NCBI RefSeq assembly: GCF_000021325.1
Contig: NC_011365.1
Span: 2,570,001 to 2,634,000 of the forward strand
Reading direction: 5' to 3'
DNA length: 64,000 nt
Source of the DNA: Gluconacetobacter diazotrophicus PA1 5
GTDB lineage: Bacteria > Pseudomonadota > Alphaproteobacteria > Acetobacterales > Acetobacteraceae
Program-made: the position numbers and the translations under genes
Part shown: positions 36,766 through 45,492 of the stretch, piece by piece
How positions within the stretch are numbered: the stretch's first letter is position 1
Layout of the letters: each line of letters opens with the position of its first letter
The notes under the pieces: model-generated
Databases searched by the model: none
The model's input: the letters and a program-made list of their open reading frames with translations, nothing else
Told to the model about the DNA's origin: nothing

Positions 36766-37764
36766 ATGCAAATCGGCATCATCGGCCTGGGCCGCATGGG
36801 CGGAAACATCGCCGTCCGCCTGTCGCGGCACGGGCATGACGTGGTCCTGTTCGATCGTGACGCCGCGACGGTGTCCAAGGTTTCCGAACGGATCGAAGGC
36901 GGCCGCGGCGTCGCCGCCACCAGCCTGCCCGACCTGGTCGCGAAGCTGACGGCCAAGCGCAAGATCGTGTGGGTCATGCTGCCGTGCGGCGAGATCACCG
37001 AGAACGCGGTGCAGGAACTGTACGGCCTGCTGGGCAAGGACGACATCGTCATCGATGGCGGCAACACGTACTACAAGGACGATATCCGCCGTGCCGCCCA
37101 GCTTGCGGACAAGGGCATCCACTATGTCGACGTCGGCACCTCCGGCGGCGTGTGGGGCCTGGAGCGCGGCTACTGCATGATGTACGGCGGCACCAAGGAT
37201 TCGACCGACCATATCGACCCGATCCTCGATGCCCTGGCGCCGGGCAAGGGCGATGTCGCGCCGACCCCCGACCGCGGCAAGCCGGGCCTCGACCCCCGGG
37301 CGGAGAAGGGCTACCTGCATTGCGGCCCCGCCGGGTCCGGCCATTTCGTGAAAATGGTCCATAACGGCATCGAGTACGGTATGATGCAGGCCTTCGCCGA
37401 AGGCTTCGACATCATGAAGTCCAAGAACTCGCCCAAGCTGCCGGAAGACCAGCGCTTCGACCTGAACATGGCCGACATCGCGGAAGTCTGGCGCCGCGGC
37501 AGCGTCGTGTCGTCCTGGCTGCTGGACCTGACGGCCGAAGCCCTGGCCAAGAACGCGTCGCTGTCCGAATTCACGGGCGAGGTCGCGGATTCCGGCGAAG
37601 GCCGCTGGACGCTGGAAGCCGCGATCGAGGAAGCGGTGCCGGCCCCGGTCATCACCGCCTCGCTGTTCACGCGCTTCCGCTCGCGTACCGGCAACAACTA
37701 TGCGGAAAAGGTCCTCTCCGCCATGCGGTTCGGCTTCGGCGGGCACGTCGAAAAGAAGGACTGA
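36766..37764 (+). CDS. gnd: 6-Phosphogluconate dehydrogenase, decarboxylating (short, NAD-type)
   Basis: Oxidative decarboxylation of 6-phosphogluconate to ribulose 5-phosphate. At 332 residues it belongs to the short class (GntZ/YqeC-like), not the 470-residue Escherichia coli type. Visible: the Rossmann motif '[14 protein letters not shown]', '[14 protein letters not shown]', '[19 protein letters not shown]' and the catalytic Lys region '[20 protein letters not shown]'. The acid-poor end of strand two ('DRDAAT') suggests NAD preference, as is usual for the short class. It precedes zwf by 45 bases. Confidence 0.93.
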   Translation: MQIGIIGLGRMGGNIAVRLSRHGHDVVLFDRDAATVSKVSERIEGGRGVAATSLPDLVAKLTAKRKIVWVMLPCGEITENAVQELYGLLGKDDIVIDGGNTYYKDDIRRAAQLADKGIHYVDVGTSGGVWGLERGYCMMYGGTKDSTDHIDPILDALAPGKGDVAPTPDRGKPGLDPRAEKGYLHCGPAGSGHFVKMVHNGIEYGMMQAFAEGFDIMKSKNSPKLPEDQRFDLNMADIAEVWRRGSVVSSWLLDLTAEALAKNASLSEFTGEVADSGEGRWTLEAAIEEAVPAPVITASLFTRFRSRTGNNYAEKVLSAMRFGFGGHVEKKD

Positions 37765-37808
37765 GTCCTCAAAACGACGGGTGGCAACAGTTCAGGGAAA
37801 AATCTGAC

Positions 37809-39341
37809 ATGGATGGAATCGTCGCGTCTGCATCGTCCGAAATCCAGGGGGCAGGCCTGCAGCCGCGGCGTGCTCCCCCGTGCACCTTCGTCGTCTTCGG
37901 CGGGGGTGGGGACCTGACGAAGCGGCTGCTGGTCCCCGCCATCTACAACCTGGCCTGCGCCGGGTTGCTGGATGACGGTTTTTCCATTGTTGCCGTCGAT
38001 TGGGCCGAACTGTCCGACGACATCCTGCGCGCCCAGTTCCACGAGGCGCTGCAGGATTTCGTGGCCAAGCGCGGCACCGCCGCCGCCGTGCTGCGTGACG
38101 ACATCTGGCGCTGGCTGAACACCCGCGTGTCCTACCTGCGCGGCTCGTTCGAGGACCCGGCGACGTTCGAACGGCTGGGCGCGCGCATCGGGAGCGGCAA
38201 TGCCGTCTTCTACCTGGCGGTGGCGGCGCGTTTCTTCGGCACCATCGTGGACCGCCTGGGCGAATCCCACCTGACGGACGAGGTGGGCGAGACCTATCGC
38301 CGCGTCATCGTCGAAAAGCCGTTCGGCCACGACCTGAATTCGGCCCGCGAACTGAACATCCGCCTGCTGCGCACCCTGCGCGAGCGGCAGATCTACCGGA
38401 TCGACCATTACCTGGGCAAGGAAACGGTCCAGAACATCATGGCGCTGCGGTTTTCCAACGGGTTCTTCGAACCGCTGTGGAACCGCCAGAACATCGACCA
38501 TGTCCAGATCACGGCGGCCGAAACCGTGGGCGTGGAAAAGCGCGGCCGCTTTTACGAAGGCACCGGCGCGCTGCGCGACATGGTGCCCAACCATCTGATG
38601 CAGTTGCTGGCCATGACGGCGATGGAGGCCCCGGTCTCGTTCGACGCCGACGCGGTGCGCGACGAGAAATCCAAGGTGCTGAAGGCCATCCACTGCACGG
38701 GGCCGGAAGACGTGGTGCGCGGCCAGTACGGCGGCGGCGTCCTGGGGGGCACCCCGGTGCGTGGCTATCGGGACGAACCGGACGTGGCGCCGGCTTCGCG
38801 CACCGAAACCTATGTGGCGATGAAGCTGGCCATCGATAACTGGCGCTGGGCCGGCGTGCCGTTCTACCTGCGCACCGGCAAGCGGCTGGCGGTGCGCAAG
38901 ACCGAAATCGCGATCCATTTCCGCCGCGCGCCCTACGCGCTGTTCCGCGACACGCCGGTCGACCGGCTGACGCCGAACATCATGACCATCCACATCCAGC
39001 CGACCGAAGGCGTCACCCTGCAGTTCGGGGCCAAGATCCCGGGCCCGACGGTGCGGCTTGGCGGCGTGCGGATGAAGTTCGACTATTCCGAATGGTTCAG
39101 CGAGGGGCCGAGCACCGGCTACGAAACGCTGATCTATGATTGCCTGACCGGCGATGCGACGCTGTTCCAGCGCGCCGACAATATCGAGGCCGGATGGCGC
39201 GCCGTGCAGCCCGCCCTGGACTGGGGCGAGCGGACCGAGGCCGCGCCGCTGTGCCCCTACGCCGCGGGATCGGCCGGCCCGATCGAGGCCGACGCCCTGC
39301 TGGCGCGCGACGGTCGCCAATGGCAGGACCTGGCGGAATGA
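37809..39341 (+). CDS. zwf: Glucose-6-phosphate 1-dehydrogenase
   Basis: Oxidises glucose 6-phosphate to 6-phosphogluconolactone with reduction of NADP(+). It has 510 residues. The cofactor loop reads 'FVVFGGGGDLTKRLLVPAIYNL' (GGGGDL in place of the commoner GASGDL), and the active site is intact: 'RIDHYLGKETVQN', 'VEKPFGHDL' and 'RTGKRLAVRKTEI'. Its stop overlaps the start of the first HAD gene (ATGA at 39338-39341). Confidence 0.94.
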   Translation: MDGIVASASSEIQGAGLQPRRAPPCTFVVFGGGGDLTKRLLVPAIYNLACAGLLDDGFSIVAVDWAELSDDILRAQFHEALQDFVAKRGTAAAVLRDDIWRWLNTRVSYLRGSFEDPATFERLGARIGSGNAVFYLAVAARFFGTIVDRLGESHLTDEVGETYRRVIVEKPFGHDLNSARELNIRLLRTLRERQIYRIDHYLGKETVQNIMALRFSNGFFEPLWNRQNIDHVQITAAETVGVEKRGRFYEGTGALRDMVPNHLMQLLAMTAMEAPVSFDADAVRDEKSKVLKAIHCTGPEDVVRGQYGGGVLGGTPVRGYRDEPDVAPASRTETYVAMKLAIDNWRWAGVPFYLRTGKRLAVRKTEIAIHFRRAPYALFRDTPVDRLTPNIMTIHIQPTEGVTLQFGAKIPGPTVRLGGVRMKFDYSEWFSEGPSTGYETLIYDCLTGDATLFQRADNIEAGWRAVQPALDWGERTEAAPLCPYAAGSAGPIEADALLARDGRQWQDLAE

Positions 39342-40216
39342 CGGCCACGGACCCGGGCGCGGCCCGCCGTGCCGGCCCGTCGGACCGCATCCGCCTGGTC
39401 ATTTCCGATATCGACGGCACGCTGGTCACGCCGGACAAGCGCCTGACGCCGGCGGTGCTGGACACGGCGCGGGCGCTGCGCGCCGCCGGCATCGCGCTGT
39501 GCCTGGTCAGCAGCCGCCCCCCGCGCGGGATGGAGATGTTCCTGGGCCCGCTGGGGATCGACACGCCGCGCGCCGGACTGAACGGCGGCCTGGTCACGCA
39601 GCCGGACGGCACCATCATCTCGCGTCTGTCATTGGACCCGGACGCGGCGCAACAGGCGGTCGGGATGCTGCAATCCCACGGCGTCGATGCGTGGCTGTTC
39701 GTCGGCCATGACTGGCTGATCACCGATCCCGACGGCGCGTATGTCGAGCGCGAACGCCGCACGGTGCAGACCGACCCGGTCGTGCTGCCCGATTTTGCCG
39801 GGCATTACAACGATGTGGGCAAGATCATGGGCGCTTCGTCCGACTATCCCCTGCTGGCACGGATGGAGGCGGACATCGGCACCCGGCTGGCCGGCCGGGC
39901 CAGCGTGCACCGTTCCTCGGACTATTACCTCGATATTACCCATCCCCAGGCGAACAAGGGCTATGCGGCATTGGAACTGGCGCGGCTTATGGATATCGAT
40001 ATCCATGACGTGGCCTGCATCGGGGACATGAACAACGACATCCCGATGCTGGACGAGGCCGGCGTCTCGATCGCGATGGGCAACGCCCCCGACGGGGTGA
40101 AGGCGCACGCCCACTTCGTGACCGACACCAACGAACAGGATGGCTGGGCGCATGCCATGGAACGATATGTCCTGCCCCGGGCCCAGGCGAACAGGGCCCA
40201 GGCGAACAGGGCCTGA
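39338..40216 (+). CDS. HAD-family (Cof-type) phosphatase, first of a pair
   Basis: A 292-residue HAD hydrolase of the Cof/type IIB class. The nucleophile motif is 'VISDIDGTLVTPDKRL', motif II is 'LVSSRPPRGM', and the C-terminal motifs are 'NKGYAALELARLM' (Lys) and 'IGDMNNDIPMLDEAGVSIAMGNA' (the metal Asp pair). These enzymes dephosphorylate sugar phosphates or related metabolites. It is translationally coupled to zwf. The last 12 residues come from a 15-bp tandem repeat (40181-40210), giving RAQANRAQANRA. A paralogue follows directly. Confidence 0.85.
   Translation: MTATDPGAARRAGPSDRIRLVISDIDGTLVTPDKRLTPAVLDTARALRAAGIALCLVSSRPPRGMEMFLGPLGIDTPRAGLNGGLVTQPDGTIISRLSLDPDAAQQAVGMLQSHGVDAWLFVGHDWLITDPDGAYVERERRTVQTDPVVLPDFAGHYNDVGKIMGASSDYPLLARMEADIGTRLAGRASVHRSSDYYLDITHPQANKGYAALELARLMDIDIHDVACIGDMNNDIPMLDEAGVSIAMGNAPDGVKAHAHFVTDTNEQDGWAHAMERYVLPRAQANRAQANRA
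40181..40210 (+). repeat. 15-bp perfect tandem duplication at the end of the first HAD gene
   Basis: GCCCAGGCGAACAGG occurs twice in a row. Being a multiple of three it keeps the frame and simply doubles the five-residue unit at the C-terminus. Confidence 0.9.
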
Positions 40217-40223
40217 GGGGACG

Positions 40224-40262
40224 ATGGCCCAGGGAATGATGGCCAAGGGGATGATGAAATGA
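40224..40262 (+). CDS. Putative 12-codon Met-rich leader ORF coupled to the second HAD gene
   Basis: Between the two HAD genes lies the short frame MAQGMMAKGMMK followed by TGA. Its stop overlaps the ATG of the second HAD gene (ATGA at 40259-40262). It is built from about three imperfect copies of a 14-base unit (AGGGGACGATGGCC and variants), each offering a purine-rich site and one or two ATGs. It may serve for translational coupling or be an accident of the repeat. Confidence 0.3.
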   Translation: MAQGMMAKGMMK

Positions 40263-41080
40263 CGGCTACACAATCGGGACCGATCCGCCTGGTTCTCGCG
40301 GATGTCGACGGCACGCTGGTCACGCGGGAGAAGATCCTGACCCCGCGCGCCATCCGCGCCGTGGAACGCCTGCGCGAGCGGGGGATCGTGTTCACCATCA
40401 CCAGCGGCCGGCCGCCGCTGGGCATGAAGATGGTGATCGACCCGCTGCATATCGACCAGCCGATCGCCGGCTTCAACGGCGGCATGATCGTCCGCCCCGA
40501 CTATTCGGTGATCGAGGCCCACACCCTGACCCAGGACGTCGCGCGCCGCACGCTGGAGATCCTGCGCGACCATCGGGTCGACCCGTGGGTGTATAATGGC
40601 AACGACTGGATCGTCTCGAACGCCGAGGCGCCCCATGTGGCGCGCGAGCAGTGGACGGTGAAATTCCCGCCCAAGGTCGCCGATGTCGGCGCGCAGTTGG
40701 ACCAGGTGGTCAAGATCACCGGCGTCAGCGACGATCTGGAACTGATGAAGAAGGTCGAGCACGACCTGCAGCAGGCGCTGGGCGACGCGGCCTCGGCCGC
40801 GCGGTCGCAGCCCTATTATGTCGACGTCACCCACCATGATGCCAACAAGGGCGGGGTGGTCAAGGCGCTGGAACGGCTGCTGGGCATCCCGGCGGCGCAG
40901 ATGGCGACCCTGGGCGACCAGCCCAACGACGTGCTGATGTTCGTGCGCAGCGGCCTGTCCATTGCGATGGGCCAGGCGATAGACGAGGTCAAGGCACAGG
41001 CCACCCACGTTTCCACCTCCTCCGAGGAGGAAGGATTCGCCATCGGGGTGGAACGCTATATTCTCGGAGACGATGTCTGA
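40259..41080 (+). CDS. HAD-family (Cof-type) phosphatase, second of a pair
   Basis: A 273-residue paralogue of the preceding HAD gene: 'VLADVDGTLVTREKILTP' (nucleophile Asp), 'ITSGRPPLGMKMV', 'FNGGMIV', 'NKGGVVKALERLLG' and 'LGDQPNDVLMFVRSGLSIAMG'. Residues 180-195 ('LQQALGDAASAARSQPYYVDVTH') form the cap-domain side. Its stop overlaps the pgl start. Being embedded between zwf and pgl, it may act on a phosphorylated sugar or aldonate, but this is inference from position only. Confidence 0.85.
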   Translation: MTATQSGPIRLVLADVDGTLVTREKILTPRAIRAVERLRERGIVFTITSGRPPLGMKMVIDPLHIDQPIAGFNGGMIVRPDYSVIEAHTLTQDVARRTLEILRDHRVDPWVYNGNDWIVSNAEAPHVAREQWTVKFPPKVADVGAQLDQVVKITGVSDDLELMKKVEHDLQQALGDAASAARSQPYYVDVTHHDANKGGVVKALERLLGIPAAQMATLGDQPNDVLMFVRSGLSIAMGQAIDEVKAQATHVSTSSEEEGFAIGVERYILGDDV

Positions 41081-41817
41081 TGAGCGGTCATGATGTGAAA
41101 ACCGGCGAAATGATCGTCCTCGCCGATGGCGAGGCGATCGCGCAATATATGGCCAGATGGCTGACGGAACAGGCCCTGGCCAAGACGGACGGCCCCTTCG
41201 TGGTCGCGCTGTCCGGCGGGTCCACCCCCAAGCGACTGTATGAAATCCTGGGCTCGGCCGATTTCGCCACCCGCTTTCCGTGGGACCGCACGCAGCTCTT
41301 CTTCGGGGACGAACGGTTCGTGCCGGCCACCGACCCGGCCAGCAACTACACCATGACGCGCACGGCGCTGCTGTCGCACATTTCCATTCCGCCGGCCAAC
41401 GTCCACCCGATGCCGACCGAGGGCGACCCCGCCGCCGCCGCCGCACGCTACCAGGCGGAACTGCAGGCGGTGTACGGCGCGGACACGCTGCAACCCGGCC
41501 GCCCGCTGTTCGACGTCGTGATGCTGGGCCTGGGCGACAACGGCCATACCGCGTCGCTGTTCCCCCGCCAGCCGGTGCTGCAGGAACGCAGGCTGTGGGT
41601 TTCGACCTGCGTGCCGGACGACGCGCCGCATACCCGCCTGACCCTGACCTACCCCGCCATCCATTCCAGCCGGCATGTCGTGTTCATGCTGGCCGGTGCC
41701 GGCAAGCGGGAAGCCTTCGCCAAGGTTCGGGCCGGCGACCCCGCCGAACCCGCCAGCCACATCACGACCGAGGGCGAACTGGTCTGGCTGCTGGACAAGG
41801 CGGCCGCCGCCGTCTGA
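41080..41817 (+). CDS. pgl: 6-Phosphogluconolactonase
   Basis: Hydrolyses 6-phosphogluconolactone, the product of Zwf, to 6-phosphogluconate. The 245-residue protein has the family motifs 'FVVALSGGSTPKRLYEIL', 'WDRTQLFFGDERFVP' and 'MLGLGDNGHTASLFP'. The start codon overlaps the stop of the upstream HAD gene (TGATG, 41078-41082), so it is translated in the same operon as zwf. Confidence 0.95.
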   Translation: MSGHDVKTGEMIVLADGEAIAQYMARWLTEQALAKTDGPFVVALSGGSTPKRLYEILGSADFATRFPWDRTQLFFGDERFVPATDPASNYTMTRTALLSHISIPPANVHPMPTEGDPAAAAARYQAELQAVYGADTLQPGRPLFDVVMLGLGDNGHTASLFPRQPVLQERRLWVSTCVPDDAPHTRLTLTYPAIHSSRHVVFMLAGAGKREAFAKVRAGDPAEPASHITTEGELVWLLDKAAAAV

Positions 41818-41881
41818 AAATCGGCCGGCGCGAAAGACAAGAGGACCGCCGGAACACCGGCAGGTTCCGGGAGGAAGCAAG

Positions 41882-42586
41882 ATGGGCGTCCAGAATTCGG
41901 ACCCGATGATTGAACTGAAACGCATGGCGGCGGAAGAAGCCGCCGCCATGGTCCAGGACGGAATGGCCGTCGGGCTGGGATCGGGCAGCACCTCGGCGAT
42001 GATGATCGACGCGCTGGGCCGCCGCTGGGCCGAGGGGCTGCGCTTCGTGGCCATCCCCACCTCGGAACACTCGGCCGAACAGGCGCGCGCGCATGGGATC
42101 ACGCTGGTGACGTTCGCCACCCATCCGCAGCTCGACATGGCCATCGACGGCGCGGACGAGGTGGAACGCGGCTCGCTGAACCTGGTCAAGGGTCTGGGGG
42201 GCGCCCTGTTCCGCGAAAAGATCGTCGCCTCGGCAGCGAAGCGCTTCATCATCGTGGTCGATGAAAGCAAGCTGGTCGATCATCTGGGCAGCCGGGTCGC
42301 GGTCCCGGTCGAAGTCACGTCGTTCGGCTGGGAAAGCACGGCGCGGCAACTGGGCGAACTCGGCGCCCGGGTGTCGCAGCGCATGGACCGCAATGGCGGC
42401 CTGTTCGTGACCGACGGCGGCAACATGATCCTGGACTGCGCCTTCGGCCCCATCGCCGACCCGCCGCAACTGGCGGCGGACATCCGCGCCATCGTGGGCG
42501 TGATCGAAAGCGGACTGTTCATCCGTCGCACGTCCGAAGTCATCGTGGCCGGCCGCAGCGGCCTGACCCGCCTGGTGGCGGCATGA
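41882..42586 (+). CDS. rpiA: Ribose-5-phosphate isomerase A
   Basis: Interconverts ribose 5-phosphate and ribulose 5-phosphate. It has 234 residues. Motifs: 'VGLGSGSTSAMMIDALG', 'AIPTSEHSAEQAR', 'MAIDGADEVERGSLNLVKGLGGALFREKIVA' (with the catalytic acids and Lys) and 'DGGNMILDCAF'. The start at 41882 follows GGGAGGAAGC; the upstream open frame is the shadow of pgl. The gntK start overlaps its end. Confidence 0.95.
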   Translation: MGVQNSDPMIELKRMAAEEAAAMVQDGMAVGLGSGSTSAMMIDALGRRWAEGLRFVAIPTSEHSAEQARAHGITLVTFATHPQLDMAIDGADEVERGSLNLVKGLGGALFREKIVASAAKRFIIVVDESKLVDHLGSRVAVPVEVTSFGWESTARQLGELGARVSQRMDRNGGLFVTDGGNMILDCAFGPIADPPQLAADIRAIVGVIESGLFIRRTSEVIVAGRSGLTRLVAA

Positions 42587-43131
42587 ACGCCCCCCTGCCG
42601 GAAGCGGCGGGCATCCGGCCGCAGATCCTGGTCATCATGGGCGTGTCCGGCTGCGGCAAGACCACGGTGGCCGAAGGACTGCACAACATCCTGGGCTGGC
42701 CCTACCAGGAAGGCGACCTGCTGCATCCCCGGGCCAATGTCGAGAAGATGGCCGCCGGCATTCCGCTGACGGACGAGGATCGCTGGCCCTGGCTGGCACA
42801 ATGCCGGGCGTGGATCGAGGCCCGGATCAGGGACGGCGGCGGCGGCATCCTGACCTGCTCGGCGCTGAAACGCGCCTATCGCGACGTGCTGCGCCAGGGG
42901 GATATGGACCCGGTGGTGTTCGTGTATCTCAAGGTGCCGGAATCGATCCTGAAGGCCCGGCTGGCTCGGCGCACGGGGCATTACATGCCGCCCAGCCTGC
43001 TGCCCAGCCAGCTCGCGACCCTGGAAGAGCCCACGGCGGACGAGCACGCGCTGGTCATCGAAAGCGAAAACGCCCCGGCCGAAGTCATCGCCAAGACGAT
43101 CGGCCAGTTGAAATACCGCATCAAGCGATAA
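42583..43131 (+). CDS. gntK: Gluconokinase
   Basis: ATP-dependent phosphorylation of gluconate to 6-phosphogluconate, the entry point for the gluconate that acetic acid bacteria form from glucose. It has 182 residues with the P-loop 'IMGVSGCGKTTVAEGL' and the family motif 'EGDLLHPRANVEKMAAGIPLTDEDRWPWL'. 'CSALKRAYRDVLR' is also typical. The ATG overlaps the rpiA stop (42583-42586), so it is part of the same operon. Confidence 0.94.
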   Translation: MNAPLPEAAGIRPQILVIMGVSGCGKTTVAEGLHNILGWPYQEGDLLHPRANVEKMAAGIPLTDEDRWPWLAQCRAWIEARIRDGGGGILTCSALKRAYRDVLRQGDMDPVVFVYLKVPESILKARLARRTGHYMPPSLLPSQLATLEEPTADEHALVIESENAPAEVIAKTIGQLKYRIKR

Positions 43132-43145
43132 GGGGCGGCCTGGAA

Positions 43146-44180
43146 TTGGGGCGGTCTCGGCCGGCGGCGGCCCTGTCCTTCGGGCTGGCGGCCGCGTTCG
43201 CGCTGCCTCTGCGCGCGCAGCCCGCGCCGGTCGATGACGGGCGCCCCGTCGTGGTGCCGTCCCGCTGCGTGGCCCATGTCCTGTCCGCGCCGCTGCTGAC
43301 GGGCGACGGCAGCCCGGGCATTCCCGTGACCATCGACGGGACCGACGGACTGGCCTTCCTGGGCTTGACCCAGGAAAATCTGGGCGTGTTCGAACGCCCG
43401 GACGTGACCTATCCCCACGGTACCCCCATCAAGGTCCGGACCATGACCGGCGAGGGCACGGTGTACGAAACCGTGGTCCGCAAGCTGGCCCTCGGCCACG
43501 GCACGGCCCGCGACGTCCAGGCCGTCATGCTGGGCACGACGGGGGACAGGCGCGTGGCGGGCCGGCCGCTGCTGGGCATCGTGGGCTACGACATCCTGGG
43601 CAATTACGACGTGCTGCTGGATTTCCCGGACCGGACCTTGACCCTGTTCCAGGCGACCGGCGCCGCCGGCTGCCCGCCGGTGTCCCGGCTGGTGGGCGGT
43701 CCGGCCTATGCCGCGCCGCTGTTGCCGAACAGCCGGGGCATGAGCGTGATGGTGCAGGTCGCGATCGGCGGGGTGCCGATCGGCATGGAACTCGAACCCG
43801 GGTCGAACGCCTCGCTCATCCAGGCGAGCGAGGCCGCCGACATCGGCGTGGACGCGGCGGCGCTGGCGGCCGATCCCCGCTCGCGCACCGATGCCGGCAA
43901 CGCGATCATCGGCCACCGCCACCGCTTCGGCCCCTTCGTGCTGGGCACCTATCGCGGCACGGACCTGACCGCCGACGTCACCCGGTCCACCACCAACATC
44001 CTGGGCATGAATTTCTTTCGCGGCCGGCGGGTGCTGTTCGCCATGCCCACCCGCATGGTCTATTTTTCCGACCCCCAGGCCACGCAGCCCGGCCAGGACA
44101 CGGCCTCCGCCGGCGCCAGCCCGGCCCAGTCCCGCCTGGCCGACGTCGCGGTGCAGGACCCGCCCGCCGCCCCGCCATGA
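43146..44180 (+). CDS. Exported retropepsin-like (aspartyl protease fold) protein, catalytic site degenerate
   Basis: About 344 residues starting at TTG 43146 (a CTG at 43140 is the alternative; AAGGGG lies just upstream). The N-terminus is a signal sequence (cleavage near 'LRA-QPAP'). Two retropepsin-like lobes follow. The first has 'GIPVTIDGTDGLAFLGL' and the second 'VMVQVAIGGVPIGMELEPGSNASLI'. Active members have DTG or DSG at these turns; here the second reads EPG and the first lacks it, so proteolysis is doubtful. It comes after gntK on the same strand. A truncated relative with an intact DSG lies at 50841. Confidence 0.6.
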   Translation: MGRSRPAAALSFGLAAAFALPLRAQPAPVDDGRPVVVPSRCVAHVLSAPLLTGDGSPGIPVTIDGTDGLAFLGLTQENLGVFERPDVTYPHGTPIKVRTMTGEGTVYETVVRKLALGHGTARDVQAVMLGTTGDRRVAGRPLLGIVGYDILGNYDVLLDFPDRTLTLFQATGAAGCPPVSRLVGGPAYAAPLLPNSRGMSVMVQVAIGGVPIGMELEPGSNASLIQASEAADIGVDAAALAADPRSRTDAGNAIIGHRHRFGPFVLGTYRGTDLTADVTRSTTNILGMNFFRGRRVLFAMPTRMVYFSDPQATQPGQDTASAGASPAQSRLADVAVQDPPAAPP

Positions 44181-44441
44181 CGGGCCTTCCGACGTCCTAT
44201 GGAATCAGGCTACCGGCGCGCCAGATGACCCGGCCGATGATCCTGGCCGGAAAGCCGTCGTCCTGGACCATCCTGCGAACGTCCTCGGCGTTCAGTTCCT
44301 CGGTCGGGTAACGCGGGTTCTCGCTGATGACCTGGACGTTGCCGTTGGTCTTGAGGATCAGACGCCTGACCAGAAGGGTGTTTTCTACCCGCAGGGCATA
44401 GATGCTGCCACTTGTGAGCGTATGCACATCCGTTCTTATTA

Positions 44442-45492
44442 GAGCGTGATGATTTTAGGTTGGTCCATATCCTGAGTTTATGAAATAATTGGCGCATTCG
44501 CTGGGAGCGTAGCTGCGCAGGAGTTCGCCGATGGTTGAACTGACTGCGTCGCGGCTTCGAGCCGCGGCCTTGCGGAGCAGGTGCTTGAGCTTGGCAAAGA
44601 CCTGTTCAATGGGATTCAGGTCTGGGGAGTATTTTGGCAGGAGGATCAGGCGCGCGCCGACCTGTCGGATGGCTGCGCGTGCTGCCTTGTTTTTGTGGCT
44701 GCCGAGGTTGTCAGCGATCACGATGTCACCAGGCCTGAGCGTCGGCACGAGTTCATTCTCGACGTAGATGCGGAAGCTTTCGCCGTTGATCGGACCATCG
44801 AGCAGCCACGGCGCATCGATCCGATCGACCCGCAGGGCGGCAATAAAGGTCATGGTGTTCCAATGACCCCAAGGCACTTTGGCCCGGAGCCGTTCGCCAC
44901 GCGGCGCCCAGCCGCGTAGCGGCGCCATATTGGTTTTGGTCCAGGTTTCATCGATGAACACCAGGCGGGCGGGATCTATGAGGTGTTGGTATTTTTGCCA
45001 TCGCGCCCGGTGTCGGGCGACATCAGGACGGTCCTGTTCGGCTGCGACGAGTGTTTTTTTTGAAGCTGAGCCCCTCGTCGTGGACGAAGACCCACACAGA
45101 GCGATAATCGACCCTGAGCCCGCGCCCGGCAAGTTCTGCGACCAAGCCCCGCAGGGTAAAGCCCCCCGCCTTGCAACGCTCGATCAGCCATTCCCGATGC
45201 GCACCCGTCAGCCGTTTCGGCTTGTGGCCGCCCATCTGGCCAGGGGAAACGCTGCCGGTCCGCCGAAAGCTCTGCATCCACCGGATCGCGGTGCTGGGTG
45301 CTACACCGTAGCGCTTCGCGGCCTCGTGGCAGGAGAGGCCGTCTGTCTCCACGGCTGCCACAACCCGGTCGCGAAGATCCATCGAATAAGGACGCGCCAT
45401 CCATGCTGGCCTCCAATCCAGACAGCATGTTGAATCAGATTTTCGGCAATCTGGGTACCCATATTCCGATTCAGACCGAAATCATCACGCTC
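44442..45492. mobile_element. Insertion sequence, IS630 family (1051 bp)
   Basis: Bounded by the 14-base inverted repeat GAGCGTGATGATTT and flanked by TA on both sides (44440-44441 and 45493-45494), the target duplication of IS630/Tc1-type elements. Its transposase reads on the minus strand. It is inserted in the S24 repressor gene. Confidence 0.9.
44455..45400 (-). CDS. IS630-family transposase in two frames
   Basis: The first part (45400 to about 45055) holds the helix-turn-helix domain ('MARPYSMDLRDRVVAAVE', 'CHEAAKRYGVAPSTAIRWMQ'). The second part (to 44455) holds the DDE core: 'RLVFIDETWTKTNMAPL', 'IVIADNLGSHKN' and 'LLPKYSPDLNPIEQVFAKLK'. The frames meet at an A8 run (45054-45061 on the opposite strand). 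A net shift of +1 (equivalently one A too many compared with an in-frame version) joins them into about 314 residues. It is either recoded or broken by a homopolymer expansion. Confidence 0.88.

Noticed and set aside
33619-37746. Open frame of more than 1300 codons on the minus strand
   Set aside because: It is the antisense shadow of tal-pgi and gnd, which have full family motifs on the plus strand. Its translation is low-complexity His/Arg/Gly with no domain.
40181-40262. Short repeats as a CRISPR array
   Set aside because: Units are 14-15 bases, contiguous without spacers, and partly coding.
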